Of a stretch of 48,737 nt of DNA, positions 46,991-48,737 are shown piece by piece. The notes beneath the pieces are model-generated. The model was not told where the DNA came from and ran no database searches. It worked only from the letters and a program-made list of their open reading frames with translations. Both the position numbers and the translations under genes were made by a program. Position 1 is the first letter of the stretch, and each line of letters begins with the position of its first letter. The stretch comes from Oscillospiraceae bacterium (GTDB taxonomy: Bacteria > Bacillota > Clostridia > Oscillospirales > SIG627), in contig SVTC01000018.1 in the NCBI GenBank assembly GCA_015063985.1, positions 1 to 48,737 of the forward strand, read 5' to 3'.

Positions 46991-47874
46991 TAAAGATATC
47001 CGGATCTACGGGCTTTTCTCTCGGCTTGGGACTTGAGCCCGGAGAGGTTTATGCCGAGCTTAAGAAAGCGGGCTACGACGGAATAGACTACTGCCTTATG
47101 GGTGCCTACACCTCTGAAATGTGGCATATACCCGACACTGAGCTTAAGAAAATGATGGATAAGCCCAGAGAGCTTTTGGAGGGGGTGGGATTGAAGGTGC
47201 TTCAGACTCATTCTCCCATGGATGCTTATTGGCAAAAAGCCCCCGAAACCAAATTCAGCCGCTGGAACGCTCAGGTTCAGGCTATTAAGGCTGCGAGCTT
47301 TCTCGGATCGCCTTATGTTGTAATTCACCCGATCATACCGCCGGAGCGTATCGGAAAGCAGGGCAAGGAGATAGCAAAAGAGATAAATATGGAGTTTTTC
47401 TCATATCTTCGCCCTTATCTTGAGGAATATAACGTTATGGCGGCTATAGAAAACGTTTTTTGCCAGCATCCCATAACACAGTGTCTGACCGAGACCACCT
47501 GCTCAAAGGCAGATGAGCTTTGCGATTATATCGATACTTTGGGTAATGACCGCTTCTGTGCTTGCCTGGACGTCGGACACGCCGTTTTGACCCGCCAGGA
47601 TCCCGTGGAAATGATCTATGCTCTCGGACACCGCTTAAGGGCTACCCATATGCACGATAACGATTATATCCACGATTGCCACTATATGCCGGGACTTGGT
47701 AAGCTTGATTGGTGGAGCATCGGTAAGGCTCTTAATGATATCGGATATAAGGATTCCTTTAACTATGAGGCCGATATAAGCTACGTTGAGCTGGGCCGGT
47801 TCCAACCCAAGCTTTCAAGATATTTCCTTCAGGTCTATGCCAATATTGCCAAGGCAATAATATCCGTTAAGTAA
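46987..47874 (+). CDS. Type B sugar-phosphate isomerase/epimerase B5
   Basis: 295 aa. The ligand set is intact ('AAIENVFC', 'CLDVGHAVL', 'ATHMHDNDY', 'FNYEAD'). Outside the active site it differs most from the other B copies ('MMDKPRELLEGVGLKVLQTHSPMDAYWQKAPETKFSRW', split here only to show the conserved THSPMDAYW). It starts inside the A3 stop codon region (ATGA). Last gene of the array, followed by the rubrerythrin promoter; no clear terminator is seen between. Confidence 0.88.
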   Translation: MIKISGSTGFSLGLGLEPGEVYAELKKAGYDGIDYCLMGAYTSEMWHIPDTELKKMMDKPRELLEGVGLKVLQTHSPMDAYWQKAPETKFSRWNAQVQAIKAASFLGSPYVVIHPIIPPERIGKQGKEIAKEINMEFFSYLRPYLEEYNVMAAIENVFCQHPITQCLTETTCSKADELCDYIDTLGNDRFCACLDVGHAVLTRQDPVEMIYALGHRLRATHMHDNDYIHDCHYMPGLGKLDWWSIGKALNDIGYKDSFNYEADISYVELGRFQPKLSRYFLQVYANIAKAIISVK

Positions 47875-47913
47875 ACGGTATTTGTAAACATTTTTCGATG
47901 CTTGAATAAATGT

Positions 47914-47942
47914 TTGACACTGCAGAAATAATGTGTTATAAT
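47914..47942 (+). promoter_or_regulatory. Consensus promoter of the rubrerythrin gene
   Basis: TTGACA (47914-47919), 17-bp spacer, TATAAT (47937-47942), both perfect. AAGGAGG lies ahead of the ATG at 47968, so the gene is expressed separately from the epimerase array and probably strongly. Confidence 0.93.
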
Positions 47943-47967
47943 CATAAAAAACAAGGAGGGATTTTTT

Positions 47968-48501
47968 ATGGAGCTTAAAGGATCTAAGACAGAAAAAAAT
48001 CTGCTTGCGGCTTTTGCAGGCGAATCTCAGGCGAGGAATAAGTATACCTACTTTGCTTCCGTTGCCAAGAAGGAAGGCTATGAGCAGATCGCGGCTATTT
48101 TTGAATTGACCGCAAACAACGAAAAGGAGCACGCAAAGCTGTGGTTTAAGGCTTTGGGTGAGCTTGGCGATACCGCAAAGAATCTTGCGGCTGCCGCAGA
48201 GGGCGAGAATTATGAGTGGACCGAAATGTACGCTCAGTTTGCCAAGGATGCGGAGGAAGAGGGCTTCTATGAGCTTGCCGCTCAGTTCAAGGGCGTTGCA
48301 AAGATCGAAAAGAGCCACGAGGAGCGTTACCGCGCACTGCTCAACAACGTTGAAATGAAGGCTGTATTCGAAAAGGCAGAGGAAACAATGTGGGAGTGCC
48401 GTAACTGCGGACATCTTATGATGGGTAAGAAGGCTCCCGAGGTCTGCCCCGTGTGCCGCCACCCCAAGAGCTATTTCGAGCTCAGAAAAGAAAATTATTG
48501 A
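47968..48501 (+). CDS. rbr: Rubrerythrin
   Basis: 177 aa. The N-terminal ferritin-like four-helix bundle has the two E-x-x-H type diiron motifs ('[14 protein letters not shown]', '[11 protein letters not shown]', '[13 protein letters not shown]'). The C-terminal rubredoxin-like domain has two C-x2-C knuckles ('[26 protein letters not shown]'-type, spaced as in rubredoxin). It reduces hydrogen peroxide using electrons from rubredoxin or NADH oxidoreductase, protecting oxygen-sensitive enzymes such as the glycyl radical enzyme in this window. It has its own strong promoter and terminator. Confidence 0.97.
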   Translation: MELKGSKTEKNLLAAFAGESQARNKYTYFASVAKKEGYEQIAAIFELTANNEKEHAKLWFKALGELGDTAKNLAAAAEGENYEWTEMYAQFAKDAEEEGFYELAAQFKGVAKIEKSHEERYRALLNNVEMKAVFEKAEETMWECRNCGHLMMGKKAPEVCPVCRHPKSYFELRKENY

Positions 48502-48525
48502 TAAGAAAAGAATTTTATTAATTTT

Positions 48526-48557
48526 AATCGCCCGCAGGATGCGGGCGATTTTCTTTT
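48526..48557 (+). terminator. Rho-independent terminator of the rubrerythrin gene
   Basis: An 11-bp perfect stem AATCGCCCGCA (48526-48536) / TGCGGGCGATT (48540-48550), 3-nt loop, then a T-rich tract (TTCTTTTT). Confidence 0.93.
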
Positions 48558-48644
48558 TCGGGGCTTCTTTTGATAGCTTCTCGTTTGTTGGGGTTCCTTC
48601 AATAACCCAAAAAAGGGGCTGTAAAAAAGGTCAAAAAAAAAGAG

Positions 48645-48685
48645 AGCCTATGTTTCCAAGAAAGAGGAGACATAGGCTTCTTTTT
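48645..48685 (+). terminator. Protective terminator upstream of the transposase start
   Basis: AGCCTATGTTTCC (48645-48657) pairs with GGAGACATAGGCT (48666-48678), 13 pairs with one G-U, followed by TCTTTTTG. Insertion sequences often carry such a hairpin to block read-through transcription into the transposase. Confidence 0.75.
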
Positions 48686-48704
48686 GTGGTAAAATGTAGT
48701 TGAA

Positions 48705-48737
48705 ATGAAAAAACAAATATACCAACAAGAATATTGT
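48705..48737 (+). CDS. 5' fragment of a probable transposase
   Basis: ATG at 48705 opens an in-frame run of 11 codons, MKKQIYQQEYC, to the window end. The Lys/Gln-rich start fits transposases of the IS1182/IS4/IS5 type. A weak TAAAAT box lies at 48689-48694 and no strong ribosome-binding site is present, consistent with low expression. Too short to identify. Confidence 0.4.
   Translation, partial: MKKQIYQQEYC

Larger units (their letters stand above)
48615..48737 (+). mobile_element. Left end of a probable insertion sequence, cut by the window edge
   Basis: From 48615 the sequence begins GGGGCTGTAAAAAAGGTC, which resembles the GGGGCTGT-type terminal inverted repeats common in IS1182- and IS5-like elements. 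A terminator-like hairpin and then a short leader with an ATG follow, the usual order at an IS left end. The right end and most of the transposase are outside the window, so family and boundary are tentative. Confidence 0.5.

Noticed and set aside
40632-47874. Possible C-glycoside deglycosylase (Dgp/CGD-type) locus
   Set aside because: Known systems pair an epimerase-fold subunit with a small unrelated beta-subunit and an oxidoreductase; here both partners are TIM-barrel paralogues and no such genes adjoin.

Overview
The window looks like chromosome from a low-to-mid-GC anaerobic Bacillota, probably a gut Clostridia of the Oscillospirales/Ruminococcaceae type. The signs are near-consensus sigma-A promoters with 16-18 bp spacers, GGAGG ribosome-binding sites, a trigger factor-ClpP-ClpX block, DnaD/DnaI-type replication genes, a rubrerythrin, a glycyl radical enzyme, a class II GalT and many plant-glycan glycosidases. 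I see no rRNA, tRNA, CRISPR or prophage. The lineage is inferred from gene content only.

Layout. 1-9.1 kb: a minus-strand putative glycosidase; an autoregulated BlaI/M56-peptidase pair; an overlapping trio (C_GCAxxG_C_C redox protein, SGNH esterase, ECF S-component); and, on the minus strand, a secreted, membrane-anchored transglutaminase-like protein followed by a helical protein. 9.2-12 kb: an AEC transporter, ComF and an S1-domain protein with a structured leader. 12.1-17.3 kb: a minus-strand operon (glycyl radical enzyme, its activase, GH51 arabinofuranosidase) facing a divergent AraC regulator. 17.2-22.7 kb: DnaD and DnaI genes divergent from tig-clpP-clpX. 22.66-23.0 kb: a 341-bp MITE-like element with perfect 33-bp inverted ends. 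23-35.5 kb: a sugar region with two divergent operons, galM-CotH-MDR dehydrogenase-PfkB kinase-GH36 (minus) and galT-PHP-LMW phosphatase (plus), followed by a convergent ROK kinase. 35.6-39.1 kb: a PocR/AraC regulator, an SDR and a second GH36 galactosidase. 39.1-40.4 kb: a cyclophilin joined through a membrane segment to a sigma-factor-like N-terminus.

The most unusual locus is 40.6-47.9 kb: eight consecutive same-strand genes, all of the sugar-phosphate isomerase/epimerase (AP-endonuclease-2-like TIM barrel) superfamily, behind one strong promoter. They fall into two subfamilies. Type B (five genes, 295-296 aa) keeps the Glu/Asp/His/Glu metal-site pattern of ketose 3-epimerases. Type A (three genes, 287-290 aa) has lost it. 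The order is A-B-B-B / A-B / A-B. RNA hairpins sit only where a new A gene begins, so the array reads as three modules each opened by an A gene. I propose that A and B form a two-component or heteromeric carbohydrate-modifying system not covered by the usual epimerase annotation.

A rubrerythrin with its own promoter follows. The right edge holds what looks like the left end of an insertion sequence, with a protective terminator and the first 11 codons of a transposase. Much of the window (arabinofuranosidase, two galactosidases, galM/galT, ROK kinase, PfkB kinase, esterase, epimerase array) concerns uptake and interconversion of plant-derived sugars, with separate AraC-type regulators for the arabinofuranosidase/radical-enzyme operon and for the SDR/galactosidase operon.
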